Assembly: GCA_900142905.1 (NCBI GenBank)
Contig: FSRV01000002.1
Coordinates: 186,001-250,000 of the forward strand
Direction: 5' to 3'
Origin: Burkholderia sp. GAS332
GTDB lineage: Bacteria; Pseudomonadota; Gammaproteobacteria; Burkholderiales; Burkholderiaceae
Length of the DNA: 64,000 nucleotides
The notes under the pieces are model-generated. The model had not been told where the DNA came from, ran no database searches, and saw only the letters and a list, made by a program, of their open reading frames with translations. Shown here piece after piece: positions 53,561 through 63,395 of the stretch (position 1 is its first letter; every line of letters starts with the position of its first letter). The position numbers and the translations under genes were made by a program.

Positions 53561-53776
53561 CTAAACGAGTCCCGCCCGTTCCGCCTCAAACCGATCAAGC
53601 TCCCCAAGCAAACGCTCGATCTGGAACGTCTGCAAATTGGTTAAGGGGAATTCATCCTGTATTCGTTGTAGCCGCTTTCGCCAATATGCTGGTGGCAGCA
53701 CGGGTTCACCACGAAAGGCGCGCAGCGATGGCGCCATCACACGCGCTACGTGCGCGATGTCTTCATCCATTGTCAT
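53561..53776 (-). CDS. Small hypothetical protein
   Basis: A 71-residue protein starting MTMDEDIAHVARVMAPSLRA and ending FQIERLLGELDRFEAERAGL with a final V. It is predicted helical, with a central PPAYWRKRLQRIQDEF. The frame is open upstream but the likely start is 53776; no strong ribosome-binding site. The family is not certain; such YWR-RL helical miniproteins are common hypotheticals in related genomes. Confidence 0.45.
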   Translation of the reverse strand: MTMDEDIAHVARVMAPSLRAFRGEPVLPPAYWRKRLQRIQDEFPLTNLQTFQIERLLGELDRFEAERAGLV

Positions 53777-54162
53777 GCAGGAACCCCGGAAGACCTCGTT
53801 GTTTAGTTTTGGCCTTGTTTTATGGGCGCGCTTGGGGGAAAGTGGGTTGGTCGTTGGTGCGCAAGCGCCGACGCCAATGGTAAGAAAACACAGTCGTTCG
53901 GTCAAGCTTTCTGACCACAATTTGTGTCGGCAGTGCGTCGAATTGTCCTTCATCTTAGGGGGCGTTTCGATCATGCGACGGTTCCATGCGGTCGCTCTGT
54001 TGGTCCCGAGGCAAAGGTAATGCTAGTGGCGCAATCGTTTTAACGCATCGCGTGTCAAACGGCGCAAGTGAGTACCTCCACACCTGAAGACTCAGGTAGA
54101 AAAAGGGGCGCGGCCGATGGGAGTGCTAGCGGCATCGGAACCCAAACCCAAACCTGACCCGC
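53777..54162. other. Gap, nothing recognised
   Basis: 386 bp upstream of the small hypothetical gene and beyond the 3' end of the exporter gene; no supported gene or clear hairpin terminator found. Confidence 0.4.
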
Positions 54163-55803
54163 TTAAAGCGCATTACTCCGCGGCGGAAGCGTCTCGGCTT
54201 GCGACGGGGCTCCGTCGGGCACCCACTCCGCCTCCGGATAGCTAATCCGCACCGGCGGCACAAACCACGCAAGACACAACCCGATCAACGCAGCCGCGCC
54301 GGCCACCAGAATCCCAATATGAATCGACTGCACAAGCGCATCCCGCGCAGAATTCATCATCGCATCGCCCGCATGTCCCGCGCTCACCAGACGATTGATC
54401 AACGCCGCCTGCTCCGCGCGGTCCACCAGCAGCTCAGGACTTGCGAACGACTTGAACCACTGCGTCGCCTGATACGAGGCGAGCGAGCGATGCACCCCTT
54501 GCGTATAGAGATGCCCGAGCAACGCACCGGTCATCACCGTGCCGAGCATCCCACCGAACGTGCGAAGCGATTGCAGCAGCGCAGTTGCCGCACCGAGCTG
54601 ATCACGCGCGACGATCTGCTGCGAACAGACCGTCAGACTGGTCGCCACCAGACCGAGTCCAAGACCGCTGATCCCCATGCACGACATCCACACCAAATGC
54701 GGCTCAGTACCTCTAAGCACGATCACGCTCAAACACGCCAGCGCGGACAGCGCGAAACCGACATACATGATGCCGTTCGCGCGACGGATTCGTGTGACGA
54801 TACGATTGTTCACCACGCTACCGACAGTGGTGCCGAGCAGCAGCGGCGTGATCAGCATGCCCGAGTCATGCGCGGACATCGCATAGCCGCCCTGGAACAA
54901 CAGCGGCACATAAAACACCAGTGAAAACAGGGCGAAACCGCCGAGTACCGACATCGCGAAGAGCGCGGAGAGCTTGCGGTTCAACAGCATATCCACTGGA
55001 ATGATCGGATACTTGATCCTCCGCTCCCAAAGCCAGAGCGTTAGCGTAAAACTCCCCGCAACGACGGCCAGCACGATCGTTATCGTGTCGACGCCGTACT
55101 TCGGAAACAATTCGATCAGCAGTTGCAGCGAGCCGAACGTGACGGCGAGCACGAATGCCCCGAGCCAGTCGAGCCGCACGGGACCCTTGTGCCGCAGATG
55201 GAGCAGCGGTGGTAGAAAGCGCTGCACGAACAGCAGCGACACCAGGCCGACCGGTACGTTGACGAAAAACACCAGCCGCCAGCCGCCGTATTGCGTGAGG
55301 ATGCCCCCGAGCGTCGGCCCGACCATATTGGCGATGCCGAACGCGGACGTGACGAACACGAGCCAGCGCAGCCGCAGCTTCGGATTGGGGAACAGATCGG
55401 CGACGGTGGCGAACACCGTGCCGATCAGAATGCCGCCGCCTATCCCCTGCAGGCCGCGCGAAATCACCAGCAAGAGCATGCTGGTGGCGAGGCCGCACAA
55501 TACCGAAGAGCCGGTAAACAATAGAATGGCGGCGATCAGAAACGGCTTGCGGCCGAACAGATCCCCCAGCCGCCCGAAGATCGGAATGGTGATCACCGAA
55601 GCCAGCATGTACGCTGTCGCGACCCATGCGTATAGATCGAAGCCCTTCAGATCGGCGACGATGCGCGGCAGCGCCGTGCCGACGATAGTCTGATCGAGCG
55701 CCACCAGCATCGAGACGAAGGCAATGCCAAGCATCGCCAGCAGCGACTCGCGAAACGGCAGCAGTTGTCCGCTGGGTGGAGGCGTGTCGAGACTGGGCGG
55801 CAT
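54163..55803 (-). CDS. DHA2-family (EmrB/QacA) multidrug MFS exporter
   Basis: A 546-residue protein with about 14 hydrophobic segments. The start at 55803 (MPPSLDTPPPSGQLLPFRES) is used; an upstream in-frame ATG would add 19 polar residues. DHA2 motifs: ALDQTIVGTALPRIVADLKG in helix 1, GRLGDLFGRKPFLIAAILLF (motif A), and GGGILIGTVFATVADLFPNP with the motif-C-like GPTLGGILTQYGGWRLVFFV in helix 5. It should export drugs or toxic compounds with proton exchange. It follows the DUF3303 gene by 31 bp and may be co-transcribed with it. Confidence 0.85.
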   Translation of the reverse strand: MPPSLDTPPPSGQLLPFRESLLAMLGIAFVSMLVALDQTIVGTALPRIVADLKGFDLYAWVATAYMLASVITIPIFGRLGDLFGRKPFLIAAILLFTGSSVLCGLATSMLLLVISRGLQGIGGGILIGTVFATVADLFPNPKLRLRWLVFVTSAFGIANMVGPTLGGILTQYGGWRLVFFVNVPVGLVSLLFVQRFLPPLLHLRHKGPVRLDWLGAFVLAVTFGSLQLLIELFPKYGVDTITIVLAVVAGSFTLTLWLWERRIKYPIIPVDMLLNRKLSALFAMSVLGGFALFSLVFYVPLLFQGGYAMSAHDSGMLITPLLLGTTVGSVVNNRIVTRIRRANGIMYVGFALSALACLSVIVLRGTEPHLVWMSCMGISGLGLGLVATSLTVCSQQIVARDQLGAATALLQSLRTFGGMLGTVMTGALLGHLYTQGVHRSLASYQATQWFKSFASPELLVDRAEQAALINRLVSAGHAGDAMMNSARDALVQSIHIGILVAGAAALIGLCLAWFVPPVRISYPEAEWVPDGAPSQAETLPPRSNAL

Positions 55804-55834
55804 CACGGTCCTATTTGCGGTCTTATTGGTGTAC

Positions 55835-56119
55835 TTACTTGCGCGCGGCCTGACGCGCACCCAATGCCGCGCCGAGGTCCTCGTCCGTCATCGCGGGGAC
55901 GATGCTCATCGTCAGTAAATCGCCCCATTCGAGCGCCAGCGCCGACAGTCCGCGCGAATCGTCCGCCTCGACAATCGCAACGCCATGCAATCCGCCGATC
56001 GCGTGCCAGCGCCCCAGCATTGTGACACCCTCCGGCGACTGGCCGCCGGTTTTCATGAAGCGCTCGATGACGGCATTTTCCGCCGTTGGCAGGCCCTTCC
56101 ATTGCACGATGAATTTCAT
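55835..56119 (-). CDS. DUF3303-family protein
   Basis: A 94-residue protein, MKFIVQWKGLPTAENAVIER as the start, then GRWHAIGGLHGVAIVEADDS and a closing EWGDLLTMSIVPAMTDEDLG. This small ferredoxin-like alpha/beta layout with the GRWH segment is the DUF3303 pattern. Function unknown. It immediately precedes the multidrug exporter on the same strand. Confidence 0.7.
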   Translation of the reverse strand: MKFIVQWKGLPTAENAVIERFMKTGGQSPEGVTMLGRWHAIGGLHGVAIVEADDSRGLSALALEWGDLLTMSIVPAMTDEDLGAALGARQAARK

Positions 56120-56598
56120 TGCATGTCTCCAATATGAATGGGCAGTGGCGGCTCGTGGCGCGCCGTCATCGCCGCTCGTGCTGCGCGACGCTTTTGTATG
56201 CCCTGCGCCGCGAACACTTCTGCGCCAGGTTGCTGTCTGGATAGCGTGTGCTATCGGTGAACGGCATAAAACCACGTGGCATCCTAAACATCATAGATGA
56301 GGGCACGATCGCTAACGTCGCCGCGTGCGGACATTCGCCAGGTCGATTGAACAATGCGTCTGCCGCCGGGGAAGCGTGGCGGGCGCGTCTGTTTCCAATT
56401 GCAGGTATCTCACGCGTCCTACTAGAGGAACCTCTTTTAGTACGGCAGCCGAAGATGTCGGTATCGATCTGGCCTGAAGTGCGCCATGCAGTGTGCCGGC
56501 ACGCATGCGAACGGCCAGCGCACAAGGCGCGTATGCATCAAACGAAAACGGCACGCGCGTTAAGCGCATGCCGTTGCTTCGAATGTTTGGGTCCGAGG
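56120..56598. other. Gap, nothing recognised
   Basis: 479 bp between DUF3303 and the third double-glycine peptide gene. No supported gene, repeat or strong hairpin was seen; it presumably contains the DUF3303/exporter promoter. Confidence 0.4.
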
Positions 56599-56826
56599 CT
56601 AGCCGCGCGGCGAATTGCGCGGCGCTGTGGCGGCGGGCACTTCGGCAATGGTCTGATGTGCCGCAGGAAAGCCCGGCGGATAGTCGACGACGCGTACGGA
56701 ACCCGGTGCCACCTGAACGGCGACGCTCGCACGCGCACCGATCCGTGCGCCGCCGACAATGGCGGCCATCGCCTGGCGGTCGAGTTCGACGCTGTCGGTG
56801 AGGTCTTTGATAACGAGCTTTGCCAT
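56599..56826 (-). CDS. Double-glycine-leader small protein, paralogue 3
   Basis: A 75-residue protein. The leader MAKLVIKDLTDSVELDRQAM ends in AAIVGG, matching the leaders of the two genes upstream. After GG the mature part is ~49 residues, Ala/Pro/Val-rich (ARASVAVQVAPGSVRVVDYP) with no Cys. Start chosen at the leader Met (56826), where all three paralogues align. Such Gly-Gly leaders direct cleavage and export by peptidase-containing ABC transporters in bacteriocin systems; no such transporter is in the window, so export is inference. Confidence 0.6.
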   Translation of the reverse strand: MAKLVIKDLTDSVELDRQAMAAIVGGARIGARASVAVQVAPGSVRVVDYPPGFPAAHQTIAEVPAATAPRNSPRG

Positions 56827-57009
56827 GGCGGCTCCAGCGATCAGGCGAGGGCGGCGGTTGGCGCGATTCTCCAGTCGCCGCCCGGGTGTGTCTTTAAGTG
56901 TGCGGAGGTCTCGTCGCACTATCAGTATAGGAAATCTGCTTGCAGCTCGTCTGTCGGATGTGACCCGGTCGCAGTAGGGAAGCCCCCGGCCCCACGCTAC
57001 CGCACGCCG

Positions 57010-57294
57010 TTAAACGTTGGCGTAGTTGGCGCCGAACAAAGACGGACTAACGTTCAAGTCCAACGGCACGAAGCCGGCGCCGATCACGCCGATGTTGTTG
57101 AGAGCGGCAACGTTGACAGTTTGTACCTGGGTGAGGTTCTGGTTCACTTTGACGCTGACGTTGGCGATGCCGCTCAGGCCGGGCATCGACGGCAGGCCGG
57201 GCACGCTGCTGCCGGTGCCGCCGGCCACCGCCGACATTGCGTGGCGGTCGAGCTCGCGGGTGCGGGACAGATCGCGAATCATGAGGGATGACAT
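57010..57294 (-). CDS. Double-glycine-leader small protein, paralogue 2
   Basis: A 94-residue protein. Leader MSSLMIRDLSRTRELDRHAM then SAVAGG; mature part ~68 residues, rich in Asn, Val, Gly, Pro and Leu without Cys (IANVSVKVNQNLTQVQTVNV, AALNNIGVIGAG). The Asn/Gln/Val pattern is reminiscent of beta-forming, possibly amyloid-like or adhesive peptides, but no family is recognised. AAAGGTG-like and GGAGAATC elements precede the ATG. Confidence 0.65.
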   Translation of the reverse strand: MSSLMIRDLSRTRELDRHAMSAVAGGTGSSVPGLPSMPGLSGIANVSVKVNQNLTQVQTVNVAALNNIGVIGAGFVPLDLNVSPSLFGANYANV

Positions 57295-57382
57295 GGTGAT
57301 TCTCCAAAGGTGCGCGGAAGACGGGCGTGATCGGGGCGAAGCGGAGATTGCCGAAGGCCTCTTCGCTTCGCCGAATCAGGCC

Positions 57383-57670
57383 TTAAACGTGGATGTTGTT
57401 GCTCGACGTGACGGAGGGATTGATCGTCGAGGTGATGCCAGTGGCGAACGCGACGTTGTTGCCGTTGGCGCTCTGGATGTTCATCTCGTTGCTGATCAAC
57501 TGCGTGGCGTCGACGTTCTTGCTGTTGTTCGGCGCGATCACGGGGCTGATGTTGACGAACGAGCTGGAGGAGTAGGGGTAGCCGTAGCCGAGGCCGCCAC
57601 GCACGGCGCGCATAGCCTTGCTGTCGAGTTGTTCGGTGATGGACAGGTCTTTGATCATCAGCGTGTTCAT
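57383..57670 (-). CDS. Double-glycine-leader small protein, paralogue 1
   Basis: A 95-residue protein. Leader MNTLMIKDLSITEQLDSKAM then RAVRGG; mature part ~69 residues opens LGYGYPYSSSSFVNISPVIA and continues Asn/Ser/Thr-rich (MNIQSANGNNVAFATGITST), no Cys. CCAGGAGATTTACC before the ATG is a good ribosome-binding site. First gene of the trio, divergent from the Ser/Thr kinase gene across a 415-bp region. Confidence 0.65.
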   Translation of the reverse strand: MNTLMIKDLSITEQLDSKAMRAVRGGLGYGYPYSSSSFVNISPVIAPNNSKNVDATQLISNEMNIQSANGNNVAFATGITSTINPSVTSSNNIHV

Positions 57671-58085
57671 GGTAAATCTCCTGGAAAGAAACATCACAGT
57701 CTTGCGGTTGGGTTCGAGCATCTTGTCTGCTCGAGTGTCACTAACGCATGGGCTGTGCCAGTTTTAATCTCATCTCCTAAGAAAGTTGGCGAAGGCTTTA
57801 CACACAAGGCTTTCGCGTCACACCAACGCGTCGAAGCCCCATTGCAGCCGCGAGCAGACAATCAGCGAGTGATGGCGCTTACCCAACAACGCACCGCATT
57901 CTGTCGGCTGTCGCAAGACACTTGCCGGCAGTGCGCGCAGCGGGGCAATCCTGGTTTGCGAAAGCGCAGGTCGGGGGCTAGTATCGAAGCGGCACATGTA
58001 ACTGGTTACGACAGGTTTTCAATCAGCCCGAGGGGCTCCGGTCGCATGCGATCCGGCCCAACGGCAGCGGCGGCGCTTCGCACAA
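57671..58085. promoter_or_regulatory. Divergent promoter region between peptide trio and kinase gene
   Basis: 415 bp with no supported gene, expected to hold promoters for both directions. No clear sigma-70 or sigma-54 match or palindrome was singled out by eye. Confidence 0.4.
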
Positions 58086-60329
58086 ATGGCTAGCCTTGCG
58101 CGTGTGATTCGCGACTATCAGAACGGCGATCTGTCACGTGACGAGTTCGTCGCTCAACTCGACAGCACGTTGACGACCGAAGGACTCGGTCCCACGCAGC
58201 TGCTGGAGATGCTCGGCGCGGCGCATCGCAGAGCCCCTCTGCCCGACGATCTCTACGCGGAAGTGCGGCGGCGCATCGAACAGCTGCGGGTCTCGAACGT
58301 GGCAGCGGGCGGCGAGGAAACCGGTATGCAGACGACCGTCGAGATACCGTCGGTACGCTCTGCGAGTGCTGCAAGCCCGGCAGGCGCGGCGAGCGCCGGC
58401 GGTGCGGCGGGACATGATCAGATCAAAGGCACTGGCGATACGCTGAACAACCGTTTCGTCCTCGAGGAGTGTCTGGGCGTCGGCGGAATGGGCACGGTGT
58501 ACAAGGCGCTCGATTTGCGCAAGCTCGAGGCGTCGGATCGCAAACCGTATGTCGCGATCAAGGTGCTCAACGTCCAGTTCCGCGGCAACCCGAATTCGCT
58601 CGTCGCGCTGCAACGCGAGGCGCGCAAGGCGCAGGTGCTCGCGCACCGCAACATCATCACGGTGTACGACTTCGACCGCGACGGACCGATCGTCTATCTG
58701 ACGATGGAGTACCTGACCGGCAAGCCGTTGAGCCAGCTATTGCGCACGCCGGGGTATAAGGGGATGCCGGTTCGCGCCGCGCTGCCGATTGTGCGCGGCA
58801 TGTGCAACGCGCTCGCCTATGCACACGAGCACGGCTTCGTGCATTGCGATTTCAAACCCGCCAACGTCTTTCTCACGACAAATGCCGAAGTGAAGGTGAT
58901 CGACTTCGGCATCGCCCGTGTTTTCCAGCGGCCCGAGGAGGAGAGCGATGCAACGGTCTTCGACCCCGGCAGTCTCGGCGCGTTGACGCCCGCGTATGCG
59001 AGTCCGGAAATGATCGAGCATCGCGAGCCGGATCCACGTGACGATATCTACGCGCTCGGTTGCATTACCTACGAGTTGTTGACGGGCCACCATCCGTTCG
59101 ATCGATTGTCGGCGACGCAGGCTCGCAATGCGCAGTTCAAGCCGCAGCGTCCGCCCAATCTCGATGCGAAACAGTGGCGCGCGTTACGGGCCGCGCTTTC
59201 GTTCGATCGCAACACGCGCATGCCGAGTGTCGCGCGTTTTATCGCGGAGTTCGACAACGAAGCGCGCGCGGAGAAGTCGGGTACCTTGGTCAAGGCGGGG
59301 TTCGCGGGTTTCGCCGTGGTGTGTGCCGCGGCAGTCGGGGTGTTTGCCTTGCGGTCGGCGCCGGATCGGCAACGTGGCACGCAGCCGGCTGCGGCGGCTT
59401 CGGAGGCGGCAGCGGATCAGGGGGCTTCGGCGGAGACGCCTGTTGCCACCGCAACGATAGCGAGTGCGTCTGGGTCACCTTCAACTGCCGGGCCGACCGC
59501 GGGGGGCACTGGAAGGCCGACCGCGGGGTCATCTGTCGGGACAACCGCAGCGCCTACCGCAGCCGCAGCCGCAGCCGCAGCCGCAGCGTCGCTCGGGGCA
59601 TCACCCCCGGTGCAACCTCCAGCGCCGCCCGTGCCGCCCGTGCCGAAACCCGCGCTGACCCTGGCCGCCGTCGCGCCGGTGCTGGCGCAGGTACCATGCT
59701 CGGCGCTGTCCGCTTCGACGCAGGACCACGCCTTGACGGTGCGCGGCTATATCTCACAGCACTACGGCGCGGCTCGGCTGAAGGACACGCTGACCGCATT
59801 GCCGGGCGTCGATACGCTGACGCTCCAGGTCGAGCCGGTCAGCGACGACAAATGCGACACGATCAAAGCGCTCGCCCCCTATTGGACCCGCAACTGGCAA
59901 GCAGGGCACCTCGCGTCGCTGCATGTGCGGCCGCCCGGCGGGCAGTTGAGCGAGGGCGATCCGCTGGTCGTCGACGTGACCACGCCTGCTTACGACTCTT
60001 ACGTGAACCTCGACTACTACCAGCTCGACGGCAGCGTCGTGCACATGGTGCCGAGCCCACGTGCGAAGGACAATCAGGCACCCCCGCACTACGCGGCCAC
60101 GATCGGCAGCGCGGGCGACTGGATTATTTCGAAGCCGTTTGGATCGGAGATGGTGGTGCTGTTGATTACACCTGCGCAGCTATTCGACAAGCCGCGGCCC
60201 GAAAGCGAATCACGTGCCGATTATCTGCGCGCACTGAATACGCGGCTCGCGCAGATCGCCGGCAAATACGGTCAGGATCATATCGTCGCGGACTTCGCGC
60301 CGATCACGACGAAGCCGCGCACACCTTAA
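58086..60329 (+). CDS. Membrane Ser/Thr protein kinase with DUF4384-like C-terminus
   Basis: A 747-residue protein. After ~115 residues of variable N-terminus, the Hanks-type kinase domain (about 123-390) shows the glycine loop GVGGMGTVYKA, Lys159 in VAIKV, the catalytic loop HCDFKPANV (Asp255; Cys instead of Arg, so a non-RD kinase), DFG as VIDFGIA, the APE-like YASPEM, and DDIYALG. A membrane helix follows (~403-422), then a long Ala/Thr/Pro/Gly linker with an Ala run, then a ~200-residue periplasmic domain (LVVDVTTPAYDSYVNLDYYQ, GSEMVVLLITPAQLF) of DUF4384 type. It should sense something outside and phosphorylate inside; PpkA-like T6SS kinases share the layout. Confidence 0.8.
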   Translation: MASLARVIRDYQNGDLSRDEFVAQLDSTLTTEGLGPTQLLEMLGAAHRRAPLPDDLYAEVRRRIEQLRVSNVAAGGEETGMQTTVEIPSVRSASAASPAGAASAGGAAGHDQIKGTGDTLNNRFVLEECLGVGGMGTVYKALDLRKLEASDRKPYVAIKVLNVQFRGNPNSLVALQREARKAQVLAHRNIITVYDFDRDGPIVYLTMEYLTGKPLSQLLRTPGYKGMPVRAALPIVRGMCNALAYAHEHGFVHCDFKPANVFLTTNAEVKVIDFGIARVFQRPEEESDATVFDPGSLGALTPAYASPEMIEHREPDPRDDIYALGCITYELLTGHHPFDRLSATQARNAQFKPQRPPNLDAKQWRALRAALSFDRNTRMPSVARFIAEFDNEARAEKSGTLVKAGFAGFAVVCAAAVGVFALRSAPDRQRGTQPAAAASEAAADQGASAETPVATATIASASGSPSTAGPTAGGTGRPTAGSSVGTTAAPTAAAAAAAAAASLGASPPVQPPAPPVPPVPKPALTLAAVAPVLAQVPCSALSASTQDHALTVRGYISQHYGAARLKDTLTALPGVDTLTLQVEPVSDDKCDTIKALAPYWTRNWQAGHLASLHVRPPGGQLSEGDPLVVDVTTPAYDSYVNLDYYQLDGSVVHMVPSPRAKDNQAPPHYAATIGSAGDWIISKPFGSEMVVLLITPAQLFDKPRPESESRADYLRALNTRLAQIAGKYGQDHIVADFAPITTKPRTP

Positions 60330-60445
60330 GCCGCACACCCCTTAAGCGGCACGCTGGGGCCGTCCGCAACCGATGAAGCACGCGCGGCCACGGAAGTGCG
60401 CGCAGCTCCGGAAGTACGCGTCCCGCCGCCCTCCCAACACCCGCA

Positions 60446-62452
60446 TTACTTAAGATCCTTGACCACCCTGAAGCCATCCTGCGACTGGCGCACGCTCGCG
60501 CTGTACTTGAAGCGTGTCGCGCTCAACATGTAGTTCCCACCTTCACGCCACGAGCCGCCGCGAATCACCCGCATGTCGCAACTGGGACTGTCCCACGCAT
60601 GGCCGTCGGCGGGTGCACCCTGGTAGGAGTTGTGCCAGCAATCGGCGACCCATTCCCAGACGCTGCCGTTCATGTCATACAGGCCGACCGGATTCGGCGC
60701 GAACGAACCGGCGGTCTCGGGCCCGTCCTTGTGCCAGGGATCACCGCAGTCCTTGCAATTGGCGTTGCCCTTGCGCATCTGATCGCCCCACCAGTATGTC
60801 GTTGTGGTGCCGCCCCGGTCCGCGTATTCCCATTCGGCCTCGGTGGGCAAGCGGTACGGTTTGCCGGTCATTTTGCTGAGCCACTTCACATACTGTTGCG
60901 CGTCGTCCCAACTGAGGTCGCGTGCCGGTGCCGCTTTGTTCGTGTTGCTTTCGGGCGTCAGCTTTTGACAGGCGTTCGCTGTGGCGCACGCATTCCATTG
61001 CTCGACGGTCACTGCGTATTTGCCGATCGCGAAGGGCGCGCCGATGGTCACGTGATGGACGGGCTTTTCGGAGGGATCGTCGGTGTTGCTGCCCATCGAG
61101 AACGCGCCCGCAGGCAAGGCGATCATGATCGGGCAGGTGGCGCAATCGCGGCTTTCTCCGGCGCCAGGTGGATGCGCCGTGGCTTTTTGTGCGATCGCCG
61201 GCGTGGAAGGGGCCGCGGGTGGGGCGGTCGTCGTAGTTGGCGTAGGCCCGGCTGCGCGCGGGTGGTCCTGCGGCACGGCGCTGGCCGGCGCGGCTGGCCG
61301 CGCGGCTTGCGGTGTCGGCGCGACCGGCGGCGCAGCAGATGACGTGGCAGAGGTCGACGCGGATGGCGCGCTCGCCGATGCCGCGGCGCGCAGCCGATCG
61401 ATACGTGCGTGTGCAAGCGCGGCGAAGCGGCCGTTCGGGTAGGCCTTTAAATAGGCTTCGTAGTCGCCCGGGTAGTTGCTGTCCTTGATGGAATTCCAGA
61501 AGGTAATTTCATACTGCTCGCTGCTGTCCTTCGGCAGGATGCCTCTGCTGCGCAGCACGACAAGTGGGTCGTCGCCGGTAGCGGATGCGAGCGGCGCAAT
61601 AACCGGGCGAGATATCGGCTCGCTCGGACTCGCGGTCTTAACAAGCGATGACGCGATCCACGGCGTTTGTTCACCGCCAGTGACCTCGCTCACCCTCGTC
61701 GCCACGCGTTGAAACAAACCCGCAAGATCCTGTGATGAATAAGCGTTGTTGAGCGCGCGCAGCAATGCATTCGTATAAACCCCGTGATACATGCCGTCCG
61801 CTGCGAAGCCACCCGGCGCCGTGGCGAAAGCGACCACGGTATAGGCGGGCAGCACGGACGCACCGAGTGTGGCGTCGTTGGAGAACGGGTTGTTCAGACA
61901 CGTATCGAGAATCACGAGATTGAGTGCGTCGGCACGCGGCGCGCGCATCGCCTGCAATACAGCATTCAAATCGACGCCCTCGCTGACCAGCCGCGCCGGC
62001 TCGCGAGCATCGAGGCCGGCGGGTACGAGCAGCGTCTGCCGTCCGACTTGCATGCCGTGCCCCGCGAAATAGAAGAGGCCAATACCGCCTGCTCGCAGAC
62101 GTTGGCGGAATTCGCTGATGGCTTGCCACATTTGCTGCGGCGTTGCATCGGTGCGCATGATGACGTCGAAGCCGTGCGCACGCAGTGTGTCGCGCATAGC
62201 TTCAGCGTCGCGCGGAGCATTGCCGCGAATCGGGGTTGCGTCATCGCCGTACGCGCCGTTGCCGATCACCAGCGCGATGCGCGCAGGCTGCGTATTGTTC
62301 TTATGCAGTGTGAGCGGCGCGATGAACGTGGCCGTCGTACGCGTAGCGGCAGCGCCATGCTCCGCACCGTCACGCTGCGCCGCGGCATAAACACTGCCCC
62401 AATGCGCCTGAATCGCCCCGGCCATGCACACCAGCAGGAATGTTCGCCACAT
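60446..62452 (-). CDS. Caspase-like (C14) peptidase fused to FGE/SUMF1-type domain
   Basis: A 668-residue protein. The start at 62452 gives a signal peptide ([20 protein letters not shown]). The caspase-like domain (about 55-310) has [20 protein letters not shown], catalytic His132 in [11 protein letters not shown] and Cys185 in [12 protein letters not shown] middle helical region is followed by a Pro/Ala/Thr-rich linker (about 410-480) and an FGE/sulfatase-modifying-factor domain ([77 protein letters not shown]). Caspase-FGE fusions are known in bacterial signalling sets. Convergent with the kinase gene, which ends 116 bp away. Confidence 0.8.
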   Translation of the reverse strand: MWRTFLLVCMAGAIQAHWGSVYAAAQRDGAEHGAAATRTTATFIAPLTLHKNNTQPARIALVIGNGAYGDDATPIRGNAPRDAEAMRDTLRAHGFDVIMRTDATPQQMWQAISEFRQRLRAGGIGLFYFAGHGMQVGRQTLLVPAGLDAREPARLVSEGVDLNAVLQAMRAPRADALNLVILDTCLNNPFSNDATLGASVLPAYTVVAFATAPGGFAADGMYHGVYTNALLRALNNAYSSQDLAGLFQRVATRVSEVTGGEQTPWIASSLVKTASPSEPISRPVIAPLASATGDDPLVVLRSRGILPKDSSEQYEITFWNSIKDSNYPGDYEAYLKAYPNGRFAALAHARIDRLRAAASASAPSASTSATSSAAPPVAPTPQAARPAAPASAVPQDHPRAAGPTPTTTTAPPAAPSTPAIAQKATAHPPGAGESRDCATCPIMIALPAGAFSMGSNTDDPSEKPVHHVTIGAPFAIGKYAVTVEQWNACATANACQKLTPESNTNKAAPARDLSWDDAQQYVKWLSKMTGKPYRLPTEAEWEYADRGGTTTTYWWGDQMRKGNANCKDCGDPWHKDGPETAGSFAPNPVGLYDMNGSVWEWVADCWHNSYQGAPADGHAWDSPSCDMRVIRGGSWREGGNYMLSATRFKYSASVRQSQDGFRVVKDLK

Positions 62453-62844
62453 ATTCGTATCCTGTTTGTTCCGGACAGAACATAGGGTTTCGACGACCGC
62501 GACGCCCGCGTCAGCCGTTGGAGTGGACCGAGCGCAGCATCGATGCCGCCTTCGACTCTCCATCGACAACCTATGAACAACGATAGCACGCAGTTCGCGC
62601 GCCACAACTGTCCGCGCATCGTCAACGCGGTATTCGGTTAACGAGCGTGGCGTATCTTTTTGTCAAGTTACGGCCTAAGCTAATTCACAAAGTAAGGCAG
62701 TACGGCCGTTTTAGTAATGCGGCCGCTCATCCACGTGAACTCGCCACGTGAACCCACGTGAAATCACGCGACATCCAGCGGGAGCGTCTGGGCCGCATCT
62801 TGCGCAGCCGAGGCAGCCATGACCCCTCTTCGGGAGAGTGCGTA
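62453..62844. other. Divergent upstream region of caspase-FGE and DUF4399 genes
   Basis: 392 bp with no supported gene; it should contain promoters in both directions. CCACGTGAACTCGCCACGTGAACCCACGTG near 62732-62761 holds three CACGTGAA-type repeats about 14-16 bp apart, a possible regulator site. Confidence 0.45.
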
Positions 62845-63348
62845 ATGCGAAGAACCCTCACACGTGGCGTGCTCGACATACGTCATGGAACGAAGGCGAG
62901 TCTTGCAGCGTTCTGCACGGCTTTGTGCGCCACGCTGTCTCTCCTGTTGGGTATCGGGTTAATGTCCGAAACCGCGCTTGCCGAACAAACCCCGTCGCCG
63001 CCGGGCGCTGAGGAGTACATCATCTGGCCGCCGGATGGCGCGGTGATTCATGGCGGCAAGCTGTGGGTGCGCATGGGCCTGCGCAACATGGGCATCTGCC
63101 CGAAGGGCGTCGCGGTTCCGAACACCGGTCATCACCATCTGCTGATCGACACCGACCTGCCGCCGCTCGACCAGGAAATTCCGTCGGACCGCAATCATCT
63201 GCATTTTGGTGCGGGTGAGACCGACGCGCGCATCGAGTTGCCGCCGGGCAAGCACACCTTGCAACTCATTCTCGGCGACCACAACCACATCCCGCATGTG
63301 CCGCCCGTGTATTCGAAGAAGATCACCATCACCGTACTAAAAGACTAG
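62845..63348 (+). CDS. DUF4399 exported protein, copy 1
   Basis: A 167-residue protein; start at 62845 with GGGAGAG upstream. The first ~47 residues include a long hydrophobic export signal (FCTALCATLSLLLGIGLM) ending at ALAEQ. The DUF4399 core has PPDGAVIHGGKLWVRMGLRN, NTGHHHLLIDTDLPPLDQEI, NHLHFGAGETDARIELPPGK and a final HTLQLILGDHNHIPHVPPVY. The many conserved His (GHHH, NHLHF, HNHIPH) suggest metal binding; function unknown. Tandem with the next gene. Confidence 0.75.
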   Translation: MRRTLTRGVLDIRHGTKASLAAFCTALCATLSLLLGIGLMSETALAEQTPSPPGAEEYIIWPPDGAVIHGGKLWVRMGLRNMGICPKGVAVPNTGHHHLLIDTDLPPLDQEIPSDRNHLHFGAGETDARIELPPGKHTLQLILGDHNHIPHVPPVYSKKITITVLKD

Positions 63349-63395
63349 CGCGTCCCGTGCATGCAAAGCGGGGCCGTCAGGACGGAGAGATCAAC

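Noticed and set aside
53440-53883. 147-codon plus-strand frame
   Set aside because: It overlaps the small minus-strand gene, is rich in Arg/Pro/Ser without domain pattern, and has no convincing ribosome-binding site.
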